DNA from: Artocarpus heterophyllus
Taxonomy: Eukaryota > Streptophyta > Magnoliopsida > Rosales > Moraceae
Assembly (NCBI GenBank): GCA_025403435.1
Contig: CM046330.1
Coordinates: 17,878,239-17,942,238, forward strand
DNA length: 64,000 nucleotides
Reading direction: 5' to 3'
This document shows positions 23,337-35,721 of the stretch, in pieces. Each line of letters starts with the position of its first letter. Positions within the stretch are counted from its first letter, which is position 1. The notes below the pieces were generated by a model, which made no database searches, was not told the DNA's origin, and saw nothing but the letters and a program-made list of their open reading frames with translations. Both the position numbers and the translations under genes were made by a program.

Positions 23337-24230
23337 ATGGATACCGATAATCCTTAGGTTACCATTCCTAATATTTATGAGCCAAAAAAACTGTTAACGA
23401 TTATTTATATTAATAACACCATCAAACTTACTTCAACCAACTATCTTTTATGGAAGCTTCAGGTGGAGGCTATTCTCATAGGTTATGTCCTTCACAAAGT
23501 TATTGATAGATTTCATCCTCCTCCTCCCTCCATCATGATCGCCAACAATGTCAACTCCCCCAATCCGCCTTATCAAACATGGCTCTGTCGAGAAATTAAT
23601 TTTTGGTGTGATAGTTGGATCCCTTACACCTTCTCTCACTCCTCTTATCACACAATCCACCACTTCTTATGATGCGTAGAATGTTCTTGCCAACACCTAT
23701 GCCCGACCCTCTCGTAGCCATGTTAAACAAATCAAGGAGCAAATTAAGCATGCAACCAAAGGCTCTCAGACAATCTTTGAATATATGTAATTTATTAAAA
23801 GTAGAGCCGATGAACTTGCCGCACTTGGGAAACCCAATGATCATGAGGATATTATTGAAAAAAATTCTCGATAGTCTTGATGATGACTATCAACCTATTG
23901 TTGATATGTGATTAATGGACATGACACGCTGATCTCTTTTGATGAACTTCATGAAAAATTATTCAATAGAGTTCTCTCTTCGTCTAAATTCTTATCCCTC
24001 AACTTCATTTGGCTCACGCCCCTCAAGGTGGGCGTTCTCCACCTAGACCATATTTGGGTCGTTGCCAAGGGTTCTATGAACAAAGGAACACTGTTCAATA
24101 ATGCTCCTTGTTCTACTTATTGTCGTCGATTCCAACTTCAACTTCAGCTCCCCGTCCATCTTTTTCTTGGCAATCACGACCTTCAACCCAATGGCATCCA
24201 TGCTCAAATGTTACCACCACCCACCCCACT
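23337..24230 (+). pseudogene. Copia Gag (degenerate)
   Basis: Starts with ATG at 23337 (MDTDNP, then a stop). Readable blocks spread over three frames: LTSTNYLLWKLQVEAILIGY, a region encoding HVKQIKEQIKHATKGSQTIF, then SRADELAALGKPNDHEDII and ILDSLDDDYQPIVDM followed by a stop, then FDELHEKLFN. This is the UBN2-type gag of Copia elements. No clear CCHC zinc knuckle remains. At least two stops and two frameshifts make it non-functional. Confidence 0.8.
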
Positions 24231-25480
24231 GGTTAGCCTAGTTAGCTTCTTCATAGTGGCGCTTCCCATCATGTCACTACCAACCTAGGCAATCTCTCTC
24301 TGTATACTCCTTATGATGGTCCTGACAACATTGTGATCGGTAATGGCACAAGTCTTTCTATTACCCATACCGGTTCTGTATCTCTTTCTGCACCCACCGA
24401 AACCTTTACTTTAGATAATGTCTTGTGTTCCTACTATGCAAAAGAATGTCATCTCTATCTCTCTATTCTGTCAATATAATAGTGCTTCAATTGAATTCTT
24501 ATCTATTTGTTTTATGTGAAGGATTTATACACGGGGACACTCCATTTACAAGGTCTATCTAAAGATGGTGTATACGAGTGGCCGGCTTCTTTTGTCAAGT
24601 CTACACCGTTAGTTGCTTTTTTCTAGTATCAAGACCACTTTGTCGAAGTGGCATCATAGATTAGGTCATATGTCTTCTTCAATTCTTAGGCATATCATCT
24701 CCAATTTTAATTTACAATTATCGAGTCCATTGTCTTTAAATTTAAATTTTAATGATTGTCAATGCAATAAAAATCATCAATTCCGTTTTCAATTTCCTCT
24801 CTTGTCTTCTCTTCTCCTCTCCAAATATTTTTTTCCGATATATGGACCTTTCCTATTCTTATGATGATGACTTTAAATATTATGTCATTTTTGTTGATCA
24901 CTTCACTAAATACATATGGTTATACCCACTCAAAAGAAAATCCTATATGTCTAACGTCTTTATTTGGTTTAAAGCTCTTGTTGAAAACTACTTCAAGAAG
25001 AAAATTGTCACTCTTTATTCAGACAATGGGGGAGGGACACTAAGCACTATCCTTTTTTCTTGCCTTTCATGGTATTTCTCATCTCACTTCTCCACCACAT
25101 ACATTGGAACATAACGAGTATTCAGAGCATCGTTATCGTTGCATTGTTGAAACTAGTCTATCCTTACTTTCCCATGCTTCCAGGCATTAATCTTATAGGT
25201 CTTATGCCTTTTTTTGCTACTGCCTACCTTACCAATCGAATACCTACTCTAACCCTTTGTCTCTCATCTTCTTATCACCTCATGTTTCAATCTTTATCTA
25301 ATTATTCTAAGCTTTGTGTCTTTGTTTGTTTGTGTTATCCATAGCCTTGTCCATACTGTCCTCATAAACTTTCTCCTCATTCCTCCCCTTGTGTTTTTCT
25401 AGACTACTTACTTACACAAGTGCCTATTTATGTCTTGATCCTATTTCTTCTCGTATCTATACGTCTCATCATGTCAAGTT
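24231..25480 (+). pseudogene. Copia protease and integrase (degenerate)
   Basis: The protease region (24249-24430) reads HSGASHHVTTNLGNLS. The catalytic Asp of DSGA is a His codon (CAT at 24252), so the active site is lost. The GAG pre-integrase motif SKWHHRLGHMS follows near 24650. The integrase core then shows YYVIFVDHFTKYIWLYPLK and TLYSDNGGG (second catalytic Asp, about 25017). Further blocks toward 25480 are frameshifted but still carry the Pro/Ser-rich linker typical of the region before RT. Confidence 0.8.
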
Positions 25481-25999
25481 CATTGAGTGTATTTTTTAGT
25501 TCTCATTCATTCTAACCTGACACTTTGTCTCAATGGGTTTCTAGTGCATCTTCTCTTCCGATCATCGTTACACCTTCTTCATGTCTCGAATCAACTGCCT
25601 CGACATCTACAACACCCCCGTGTACAAATTTGGTGCCCTCTTCTTCTTTTGCCCTACCATAGCTCTCCCTTTACTTGTTGCCAAACCAGCGCCATGGCCT
25701 TCTTTCCCTAGTGCCTCGACTCCTACCCCAAAACTCAACCATAATATTACCACCCAAGGTTTTAGCGCCCTTACTCCACTCTCGCGGCACCTCCTGAACC
25801 CTCCCACACCACTCTAAATGAATCTGAAAACACCAATATACCCCTCCTAAATTCTACCAATGAGCCCCAAACCTCCTCAACCCATAAAATGGTAATTAAT
25901 CCTACCATAATATCTGTAAACCCATCCAAAAACTCAATCTTAGTGCCCACCTTGCTAGCTCTATTGAAATAAAACCTACCTGTATCACCCAAGCCAACA

Positions 26000-27440
26000 A
26001 GGATCACAAATGGCATCAAGCCATGGCAGAGGAGTATAATGCTTTTGTTTGGATTAGGACTTAGGAACTTGTTCCCTTACCCCGCCACAAAATCTTGCTA
26101 GGTGTAAGTGGATTTTTTGTATTAAACGTTTACCTGATCGTTCGGTTGATGGGTACAAATCTCGCTTGGTGGCCAAGGGGTTTCATCAACGCCCTGGAGT
26201 GGACTATAATGACACTTTGAGTCATGTTGCCAAGTCAACCACTATTCACTTATTCTTTGTATTGTCGATAGTCACGGGTGGTCTCTCTGACAAGAAACTT
26301 TAATAATGCCTTTCTCTAGGTTACATTATCTGAAGATGTTTACATGGCTCAACCACTAGGATTTCTTGATTGTGATAATCCCCATGTCTGTAAGTGGTGC
26401 TAGGCCATTTATGGTCTTCAGCAGGTTCCACGCACTTAGTATCATGAGTTGTGCTAGTTTCTTGTCACTTTTGTCTTTGTCAACTCTTATGCCGACACTT
26501 CTCTTTTTATCTTCAACACAGGTGGTCTCTTGATTTATCTGCTTGTTTATGTTGATGATATTATTATCACATGCAATGATGAAGCTGTTGTCCAAAAATT
26601 TGTTACGCTTTTTGCCCATTGTTTTCCCTTAAGGATCTAGGGTCCTTGACATACTTTCTTGGTGTAGATGTTCTTCTACATGCTAAGGGTTTATTCCTCT
26701 CTCAACACCAGTATATTCTTGATTTTCTTGCTCACACTTGCACAATAGATGCTAAACTAGTTACTACACCTCTTTCTACTACTTATACACTATCTCTTCA
26801 TTCTAGTACTGCCCTTATTGATCATTCTAAGTGCCAGACTATTAGTGGGAGTTTGTAATACTTGTCGCTGACTTGGCTTGATATTGCTTATGCAGTAAAT
26901 AAACTATCTCAATTTATGTATTGCCCTACCAGTGACCACTGGAATACAGTCAAGCGACTCTTGCGTTATCTTTCTGAGACTCTTGATCATGGTGTACTTC
27001 TTCATTGCCACTCTCCTTTGGCACTCCATGCTTTTTCAGACGGTGATTAGGCAACAAGGATGTCTATACTTCTACTTGTGTTTATCTTATTTAACTTGGT
27101 CACAAACCAATTTCTTGGAGTTTCAAGAAGCAACAAACAATTGCATGCTCTTCTATTGAAGCTGAATATCGTTCCATTGCTGCCACTACTGCCGGGGTAA
27201 GTTAGATTTGTTCTCTTCTTACTGAACTTGGTGTTACTCTTCCACAACAACCGGTTATCTATTATGACAATGTTGGTGCTACCAATCTTTGTGCTAATCT
27301 GGTTTTCCATTCTTGTATGAAACATGTAACACTTGACTATCACTTTATTGTTGATCAAGTTTAGAATGGTGCTCTTTGTGTTTCTGTTGTTTCTTTTGAA
27401 GATTAGTTGGCTGATGTTCTCATTAAGCCGTTACACGTGC
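26000..27440 (+). pseudogene. Copia reverse transcriptase and RNase H (degenerate)
   Basis: The RT region starts with HKWHQAMAEEYNAF and WIFCIKRLPDRSVDGYKSRL. VAKGFHQRPGVDYNDTLSHV follows, then the catalytic YVDDIIIT at 26548-26571 with both Asp codons, then LTYFLGVDVL. The RNase H part has LRYLSETLDHGVLL, a broken ADW-type motif (SDGD then a stop near 27050), and the C-terminal LADVLIKPLH. At least six in-frame stops and several frameshifts occur. The RT active site is preserved but the gene is dead. Confidence 0.85.
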
Positions 27441-27502
27441 GTGATTTCTTTTGTTAAAAGACAAGATTGGAATCTCCTCTTGGAGCTCCATCTTGTGGGG
27501 TA

Positions 27503-27690
27503 TAACGAATATATAAAATTTCATAAATATTAGGATTTTAGATTTCATTTCTATTATTGTTATCTAGTTAAGTTTCCTATTATCTAGTTTCCTCTTTTAA
27601 TATTTGAATTGTAATTGTAACTTTATAAATACCTAGTATATTCAACGAGAAGACTTTGTCATATTTCCTCCACTTCTGTTATTGTTTGTA
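27503..27690 (+). repeat. 3' LTR of the Copia element
   Basis: 188 bp matching the left LTR, preceded by a TCTTGTGGGG polypurine tract and followed by the CTCAT target duplication. Confidence 0.82.
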
Positions 27691-27695
27691 CTCAT

Positions 27696-28099
27696 CAGTT
27701 CTAAATGAGAACAATATAAATTGTTCAGTAGCTACAGAAAAAATATAAAAAGTTACTGTAATACAAAACTCTCACATGTTACAATTCTTAATCTTAAAAC
27801 TTTAGTTACAACTAAAATGACAAATGACTTGTTAATGTCACTAATACTACTATTATTTATTTTTTTTTTATTTGAAGGAACTGCTACTTCTACTTTTGGC
27901 TTCCAAAAAATAAAAAGGTTAAGGCCGGTGAGTGGAAACATATGACGATATAGCTGAGGAAAGCAATACCTCTAGCATTATATAAAAGAAAGTAACGTTT
28001 GAACTGTGTTCTCGTGAATGTTTCCTTTGGTTGAGATTAATTTTCCATACACTGTAGAATGTAATATGACTATTTAGTGCGTGTTTTGTAGAATATACT
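27696..28099. other. Spacer, no recognisable feature
   Basis: AT-rich; open frames on both strands at 27721-27945 overlap each other and lack any motif. Confidence 0.4.
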
Positions 28100-28109
28100 G
28101 GAAATAAAT

Positions 28110-28689
28110 TTCAATTGATATATTCATCTGCCAAATCAGCAAGAACTACAAAATACATAAACAAAGGAACAAAATCCAAAGCAATAATATTTGACGTATT
28201 CCTAAAAGCGGAATTAGCTATTACGTGGGCGACCATATTCCTTTGACGGGGAATATGTCTGCAACAAATACCGCCAGAACGAGAAGACATTTGTCATTTA
28301 GTGTCTACTATAACAAGGACCTCGTCTTGCGGTGTAACCGAAGAATTCACGGGCTTCACCACATTTGCTACATCAGCCTCCACCATATGCACCTCCACTC
28401 CACATGATGTAGCAAAATCCAACCCCTCCCTACCTGCCACACACTCAGCCACATGTGGGGAAAAACAGCCAACTATCTTCTCCAAGCGGGCTAAAACAAC
28501 CCCCATATTATTCCGAATGACAGCCCTGCCAAAGATAGAGAGACCATATCTTACTGAGGCATCCACATTCAGCTTGAGTCGACCTGGGAGAGTACAAACG
28601 TATCTCCTACTGTAACTACTGATCTCCCTTGGAACCTTTGGTTCTTTAATATAGCACTCTTGGAAACTCCTAAGAACACCTCTAGCCAA
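28110..28689 (-). pseudogene. LINE C-terminal RNase H domain
   Basis: The frame 28294-28689 (131 codons) has LKLNVDASVRYG (Asp), GAVIRNNMGVVL-like IRNNMGVVLARLEKIVG, HVAECVAGREGLDFA (Glu) and HMVEADVANVV (Asp), the RVT_3 type RNase H of plant LINEs. In shifted frames it runs on to about 28110 with PRQRNMVAHVIANSAF. It is the best preserved part of the LINE and all three acidic residues remain. The frame loss after IVDTK separates it from its C-terminal helix. Confidence 0.8.
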
Positions 28690-30097
28690 CTGAAGAACCT
28701 TCTCCGCATCCTTCCATCTCTATCGGAAAATCCCTCCAAGCAATCATAACAAAAACATGTAATTGTTCAAAGTCCAATGTGTTGCTTGCAAAAACACATA
28801 ATCCCTTAAAAGAGAAAGCCTCTGTTGCCATCAGCTTTCCCCATAACGAAGATCTGTCTCAAATCTCTCACACTGCCTCACAGCTGCAGAGAGCATGCAA
28901 GACCATCTTCGCAACCTCCCCATACCGACAAGAAGTAGGAACACACTTCACCCTTCTCCAAGCAAGAACAATTGAATAAGGCCAAGCATCATGGAAAGCT
29001 CTCTAGGCAAAGACTTTCATCTTGTTGGGAATATTCATCCTTCAAAGCCAAGACCACCACCGTTCGTCTCTTCCTTCACCCTCGTTAAAAGCAAACCAAT
29101 ACCTTAATAGTATACAAACCCTTGTCATGGTAATGCCAAACCAATGCATCTTAGGCATCCGAGTTACCCAAAGGAAGCGAGAGTACGTGTTCTATATCAA
29201 GGGGCCATAGAACTTGTGGTAACCATTCCATGTTCCATTTATTGTCCCTTATGAGTTCAGCAACTCTACACCCTCTAGCAGCCTCTGTAGGTGTTGTTAT
29301 CGGTTTGAAAGGACTGGGCCATGGCAGCCACAACAAGTGAAAAATAGAAAAAAACTGCCCATCACCCACTCTCCACCGAATACCTTTTTTGAGTAGTTCC
29401 ATCCCTCAAAGAATGCTCCGCCCTGTATCGAAAATATTATTTCCTGGTACTGCCTCCATGAAAGAACTAGAGGGAAGATAGTTTGCTTTGAGAACAATGC
29501 TAACTAAAGATTCCAGAACCTGAATCAACTGCCACCCTTGTTTAGTAGGAGAGCTTGATTAGAAGAACTAATGTTAAGCAATCCGAGCCCGTCCACACTC
29601 TTAGGCTCACACAACTTTTCCCACCTAAACCAATGTATCTTCCTCTCAGCTTCACCTCTACTCCACTAGAATCGTGCAAAGAGAGCCTTTAGAGCTAAAC
29701 ATAAGCCAACCGGTAACCGAAACACACTCATTGTGTAAAGGCCCCTTTTTCACCATAGCTGTAACTTCTTAGTCACTCTTTCTTTTATCCCATTGAAAGT
29801 ATTCCTTTTGTTCTTGCCCATGAATGAGGGAAGTCCTAAGTACTTACTATGTTGTTGTGCATCCTCCCAGAGACCCAAACTCTTCTAGATCTCATTTTTC
29901 AACTCCAGACTCATATTGGGACTAAAGTAAAAAGTGACCTCGCAAAATTAACCACCTAATCCGAAGCCAAAGTATAGACTTCCAACACTCGCTTAATAAT
30001 ATCAAAATCTTTAATCGCCGCCTTGCCAAATACGATAGAGTCATTTGTAAAGAGAAGGTGACAAATACTAGGGGCTTGTCACGCCATCAAGACGCCT

Positions 30098-31237
30098 CAC
30101 TATTACAAATAAGATATTAGATGATATATATTTTACAATGTCTTATAACGACTGTCGTCTTATGTTTAAAAAAAAACATAAGACATAAATTTTTGTGTTT
30201 TAAAAATTTTTATATGCACATTAGACGGTTTTCAAGAATTGTCGTTACTAGACTAGATGATGGTTTTCAGACACCGTTGTCTAATATCAATGATTCTCAA
30301 AAGATTAAAAAAAAAAAAAGCTGACATTTTCCCACTTAATCTTTTATCGAAAATTTTCAAAGTTTCTCATATCTTTCTTAAATTTTGAACACTCTCTTCC
30401 ATTTATTAACATTATTTTTCATTCCATTCTATTAAATTTACAAACTCTAAAGTTTTTCTCCTAATTCCTCATTTTCTCTCTAAATTCTCTTTATCTCGGT
30501 CTTCCTACTATTTCTGCCTCACCTTCTAAATTTTTCTCTAGATTCCTTATATTTTTCCACTCTCTCTTTCATCTCCTCTACTCCTCATCCCCGATGATGT
30601 GAATCACTATCAAACCATTACCTCTGCCGCCTCCACCTCCATTTTGAACACCAAGATTTAGGTACATTTGGAATCTTTTGAAATTTCTTTCCTTTGAATT
30701 TTTTTTTTTTCAAATTTTGAGTTTTCCTTTGTGTTTGGTTAAGTATTTTTGTTGTTGTTGTTGTTGTTGTTGTTGTTATATTTTATGGGTAAACTTTGGT
30801 TATGACTCTTGAAATATTTGGGTTATATGGATATTTATTATGAACATCTTTGAAAATCGTTATGTATTTTTTGTATGTTGGATACGAATCAAGTTTATTA
30901 AAGAATAGGACGTAAATTTATGAATAATAGTTAAAATTATTCTTAGAGAATAAATTGTTTCAACACACATATATAAATATATATATAAATATTTTAAATT
31001 TTTAAGGCTTTTAACGACAGTTTTTGCAAAAACCATCATTAAATGTGGCACATTAGATGACGGCTTTAATAAAAATAGTAGTCTAATGTGTCTTCCTGGT
31101 ATTGCACGTGCATATTAGACGACGGTTAGAAACATTATGTAATATATCCTATATATTGCGACTATGGATTAGACGACAGTTTAGCTAATTGTAGTCTTAT
31201 CTTTAGATGACAGTTTAACTGTCGGTCTGCATTAGTG
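30098..31237. mobile_element. Non-autonomous CACTA-type DNA transposon inside the LINE
   Basis: The left end reads CACTATTAC and the right end, inverted, CACTAATGC. The LINE sequence is continuous on either side, flanked by near-identical triplets (CCT and CTT). Subterminal repeats of the form TTAGA(C/T)GACGGTT occur near both ends, for example at about 31061, 31116, 31170 and 31203 on the right and 30220-30262 on the left. No transposase frame is present. A (TTG)n microsatellite lies at about 30750-30777. Confidence 0.75.
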
Positions 31238-31430
31238 CTTTTGATCCACCATCAGCCTTAGTTTTTCGTAACAAAGCTGAGAAGCCATCCACAGACAAAA
31301 GGAACAGATAAGGAGAAAAAGGACACCCCCGACGAAATCCTCTCATCGGAACAATCTCCACTACTACTCCTCCATTCACAATAAAAGAGAAATGGGCCAT
31401 CGACATACAATCTAACACAATCCAAACGAA

Positions 31431-33899
31431 AAACTATTGTGTTGTTTACTTTGATAATGAATAAGATGGAATTGAAATAAAATTAGGGAATTGAAATAAA
31501 ATTAAGTGTGGTTACAAATTTACACTTATGTGAAGTAAATAACTAAACCAAAGTAAGGACACATTTAGTTAATAAATCTATTAGTTCCTTGTTTTTTTTT
31601 TTTTTTTTGGGTGAAGGAATTAAATTCGTAGGCAGGAGGTAGGAGATATGTTCTCTCACATTAAACTTAATTCCCTTTTTTTTATAGATGAGACCCATCT
31701 TATTTAATTCCCAAATGCAAAATTAAATGTCAGAATTTTAAATATAAAATTTAATTCCCTTATTCCTATTAGTAAACGTATCTTTACATTGAACAAACTA
31801 CCTCTTTTATATTAAATCTCTATAATTATACTTGTGTATAATTGAGATTCAATCTTAATATGCTTTGAAAAATTAAATATTTCAAAATGAAATTTAAATA
31901 ATTATTAAAATCATAGTGGAATTGAGTTTAGATGTTTGAATCATAAATATTTTATTTAAATAATTAGTAAAGTGGAATTATTCATATAAAATAGTATTTA
32001 GATTTCATTTGGACGTAATCTTTTTTTTTCTTTTTCTTTTCCGTCTTATTACTATTGATCAGGCTTTTGAAAACTGTTTATTTATGTTTTGCTATTGATT
32101 TTTTTGAAACTATGGTCAAATAGAAATCAACTAAATTTATCTTTCATTTTATTGAGAAATTGTAAGAAAATATTTTTTAAACTATTTATAGCAAATATCA
32201 AGTATAATTTAAGATATTAGTAAATGTCATTTATTGATCTAGTTGTTAAATTGAACAAAGTTTAGATCAAAATACCCTCAATTTAACCTAAGGTTTTTCT
32301 CCTCTTTCTCTCTCATCTTTTTTACTCTTCCTTATTTCTCTGTCTATCTCTTTTCATCTCTCTCTTTCTTGTCTCTGCAACTCTCTTTCTGCCTCATCTC
32401 CTTTCTCTCTCCCTCTATCTTTTTTGTCCTGGTTGTCACAAGGGAAGATCGGCGATGGGGCTTGGTCTTCTTCCACAGGGAAGCTTCTTTGTGAGCCTAG
32501 GCTAGAGAGCTTTGTTGGGTTGAACGCTACCTTGTACCAACCGGAAAGAAGAAGACAACGTGGAGAACAAGATCTGTTGCCCGTCGTCGTTTTCATGTTT
32601 GAGTTCCCCCATCATTGTCGTCATCGCATCCATGTTTAGTCATTATCATCGTTGTCACATCTGAGTCTACCTATTACTAGAGAGTTTGATTTTTCTCGTT
32701 GTTGTCTCATTGCTCATCATCTTCGTCGTTTGTTGCTTGACCCTAAATCTGTTGTTGGATAAAAGAGGACAGAGGCATGTAGTATTGAAAAAACTCTAAT
32801 AATTAATAAGAATATCCATTAAGTTAATAAGAAAGCAAGAATTTAGAACCTATAAAAGCAAGTTCCTATTAGATTGTTGGGAATGACAATAATATGACAA
32901 GTTCACTCATACTATGCATGTTGGGCAAGTTTAGGAATAACTAGGAGACTTTTTGCTAAAAGGCTTAATGGTTGATCTAGATAATGAAGGATTATAAAAG
33001 AACGTGAAAGTTTAAGAAAATGGTTGACTTGAAACAAGTCAATACATCCTTAATAGTCCCAAAAATTCGTTCTAATATTTAAGACTCAATTGGTTATATC
33101 TGAAAGAATTCAAATATTTAAATAATAGTTAACACTCAATTGATTATTAAAAGAATTAAAATATTTAAATCTACCCATACACTTATTATACATAAAGATT
33201 CGTGAAATTTTAGCTTAAATTTCACAATTCTATAAGTAGAGTAAATTCGACATATATAGTATAGCTACGTGTTGTGAGAAACTATTAGAAATCAGTTTCT
33301 AATCAGAAAACCTTCTATCTCGAAATCAAGATGAAGGGAGTTGATTAGCAAGAAACATAAAATTCAATAGATAAGAACTTTAAGTATAGTAATGCATTAG
33401 TTGTGTATAGATAAGCACTCTAATGTAGTTAAAAGATATTAATTAACTCTCATCTAATTTAGAGAATTTCATGTTAGTGAATCAAGGAACTAGTGTTACA
33501 AGTGTCACAAACTTGTTCAGTACTGTGATGACTAAGAAAACCCTCAAATTTAATGTTGAAATTTAATATTTGAGTCAAGGATTTTTCTAAAAAATTCCAT
33601 GCTATGTTTTATAATTAGAGGATTTATGGAATTAATATATAAATTCTAAATTCTATCTCAAATATAAAAGTTAGTTTTTATAATTCTTCTGAGCAAAATA
33701 GTTTGGTTCATGATTTTTTTAAGCCGTAGGAAAATTCAAAACGTAAATTAACTTGAAAATTCTCTATATAAGATCTTGAAGTATAATATAGTTTTAGCTG
33801 TGTTCAAAGAAATACTCTAATAAACAAATGCCTTTAGTTGCCAATTAGCTATAAATTGGTCATGTGAGTAGCATTTTCAGTAAAAAGAAGTACCATTCG
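31431..33899. other. AT-rich intergenic sequence
   Basis: No coding similarity recognised. A pyrimidine-rich stretch at 32280-32420 is followed by a less AT-rich patch (32424-32740) with short open frames on both strands. It resembles a leader plus exon but matches no family I know. Confidence 0.4.
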
Positions 33900-34866
33900 A
33901 ACTCAGGAATTGATATTGTTAACAACTATGTCATTCCAACATAAGTGCTAAAAAAGTCAAGATTAGGTTTTATTTTGTCAAGAAATAGTTTTTAACATTT
34001 ATGGCAGTCCAATTTTATCAAAAGTCTCGTTGCCAAAAAATTAGGAGATTAGTTGTGGACTACGATCAAATGAGATTAGACGACCCATTGGGAAATGAAA
34101 TTTTCCTGTCAGCCATCTAGTTTCCCCTGCTAGTAAAAAAATACCTAATTTATGAAAACTCGGGGATAAAGTTAACGGACAAATAAACAAGAAATAACCA
34201 ATGAACAGTGAAAAGCTAGGTCTAGTTTTGACCAATCAAGTACATAAATAAGAGAGATTAGTATGTAAGTCTATAAATAGAACCACTCACATCTAAGGCT
34301 CAATTTTGCCATTTCTTCTCCCATTTTTCCATAGAAAACTAGTTCTCTCCCACACCCGCTCCCTCAAAATTCCCCACTCTTACACTCACTAAAAATCCAC
34401 CCAAAATAAAGAGGAGAAGGAGGAGGATTAGGAGAAGCATGCAAGGTGTTCTACAAGGGTCAAACATCAAACTTTTTCCCTTTTGATTTTAAGTTTGAGA
34501 TAGTTTATGGTTGTTGATGGTTAAGGTAGATAAATAAGGGTTTATGCATGTATGTGGGGTTGTAAGTTTATGATGTGATTGTTTATAGTTGTGTAAGATT
34601 AAGCATGTTTAGTCTAGTTTTATTTATGGTTTTTAGATAATAAATTCTCTTGCACTATTTATGCTGAAATACGGACCCTTTATGGGTCAATTTTGGGGTT
34701 TTTATAGATACGAAACTTTTAGATCCCGACATTTTGAACAAAATAGTTGCTGGTAAGTTTTGTGTTTAGGAAGAACACTTTGTTGAACGCAGAATATAAT
34801 AAGGAGGACCATTAAGGTGCATGCTCTGAGGTCCGGATTAGGCTAAATTAATTATCGTACTCTAAT
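33900..34866 (+). mobile_element. Possible Gypsy LTR leader relic
   Basis: A TATA-like CTATAAATAG at about 34271 is followed by a pyrimidine-rich, C-rich leader (34310-34400), a purine run (34405-34440) and a T/G-rich tract with a GGTAAGTTTTGTG phrase. The same succession occurs in the Tekay-like LTRs of this window. No LTR ends or target duplication were found, and a degenerate non-LTR promoter is an alternative. Confidence 0.3.
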
Positions 34867-35114
34867 TGTTGGAATATCATATTATATCACCATTAGCCTT
34901 TCAAGCTAATTAATTAAGACTTAAGTAAACTCTTGCAAGTATTCAACAATATTTAGAAATTAAAGGGTTTATAATAGGTCACCCGTCCTAATACTACTCT
35001 CAACGAAGCCTGCTTAACTATAGAAATCTGATGGGATCTATGTTTTAAAGTTGTTACAATACGCTCTAGAGACGACCTTTACTTATTGGTATAGCTTTAG
35101 AATTTGTGTCTACA
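34867..35114 (-). mobile_element. Cassandra-like TRIM LTR relic carrying 5S rRNA-like sequence
   Basis: 34976-35042 on the minus strand resembles the middle of plant 5S rRNA. It contains ATCCCATCAGA, AGTTAAGC, GAGAGTAGTA and GACGGGTGACC in the right order, covering the internal pol III promoter region. It sits inside a 248-bp unit with TG...CA ends (minus strand TGTAGACAC ... CCAACA). Cassandra elements are short LTR elements known to carry 5S-like sequence in their LTRs. Only one copy is present and no target duplication was seen. Confidence 0.6.
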
Positions 35115-35705
35115 TGCAAAAACTTTTTGGTGTGAGGAATATGATGAACAAATTATAGTGTGCTTGGATTGTAGTTCTAACTAATTTTTATTTGGTGTTT
35201 TTTTTTCATACAATTTAAATTACTAATGTGTTTTAAGTATAAACTTTTAGTTCTAAATTATTTTTCAAATAGCTTATTGATAAAAACATGAAAATGGTAA
35301 GAGTGAATGTGAATCCACACCATCTTAGAATAGAATGTCAGCCCGTCAAGGGAATGTTAAACTGAATAAGACTTCTGACAAATTTGATAGCAATTATTAC
35401 TCTCGATCAATTTCCACATAAAACGGCAATTTTAAGCTGTAAGAGCACGAACCCAATGTATAATGAGTAATCATGTACATTAATAACTTGTAATAATTTA
35501 ATCTTTTTCACATGTAACAATTCACTCTAAACATCTTTTTCACTTTTTTGGATGGGTAAAATTATGGTAAACATAATATTCCACGACATGAGAAAAGGCA
35601 ACAAATATTTATCAAACTCAAATTTTGTCTCCTAAAGTCAGATGCGTGAGTGATTCAGGTCTGAATATATTTGAATTTTTGTGAAAAGAAAACATTATAG
35701 CACGT
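35115..35705. other. AT-rich spacer
   Basis: No recognisable feature apart from the neighbouring 5S-derived unit and SINE. Confidence 0.4.
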
Positions 35706-35721
35706 AAAAAGGTTTGAATTG

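Larger units (their letters stand above)
22679..27690 (+). mobile_element. Ty1/Copia LTR retrotransposon, degenerate (short-LTR, Ale-like)
   Basis: Direct repeats 22679-22888 (210 bp) and 27503-27690 (188 bp) are flanked by CTCAT (22674-22678 and 27691-27695). A primer-binding site complementary to initiator tRNA-Met follows the left LTR, and a G-rich polypurine tract precedes the right one. Internal order on the plus strand is gag, protease, integrase, RT, RNase H, which defines Copia. Length is 5012 bp. The LTR ends read TA...TA instead of TG...CA, probably decay. Stops and frameshifts are present in every domain. The Ale assignment rests on size and LTR length only. Confidence 0.87.
28100..31430 (-). 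mobile_element. LINE (non-LTR retrotransposon), 5'-truncated and interrupted
   Basis: Minus-strand ORF2 relic. From 31430 downward comes the RT block FSFIVNGGVVVEIVPMRGFR followed by RRGCPFSPYLFLLSVDGFSA (the RQGCPLSPYLF motif). The 1.14-kb CACTA element (30098-31237) then interrupts it. RT resumes with SICHLLFTNDS, where the FADDS catalytic motif has become FTNDS and its first Asp is lost. The zf-RVT region follows (GIRWRVGDGQFFSIF, WPLDIEHVLSLPLGN), then the RNase H domain. Endonuclease and the first part of RT are missing, as in usual LINE 5' truncation. No poly(A) tail or target duplication was resolved. Confidence 0.82.

Noticed and set aside
32424..32639. 71-codon frame after a pyrimidine-rich leader
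   Set aside because: An overlapping frame exists on the other strand, and I see no homology, splice evidence or repeat borders.
33880..33950. B-box-like sequence on the minus strand suggesting another SINE or tRNA gene
   Set aside because: No A box, no cloverleaf and no target duplication could be found around it.
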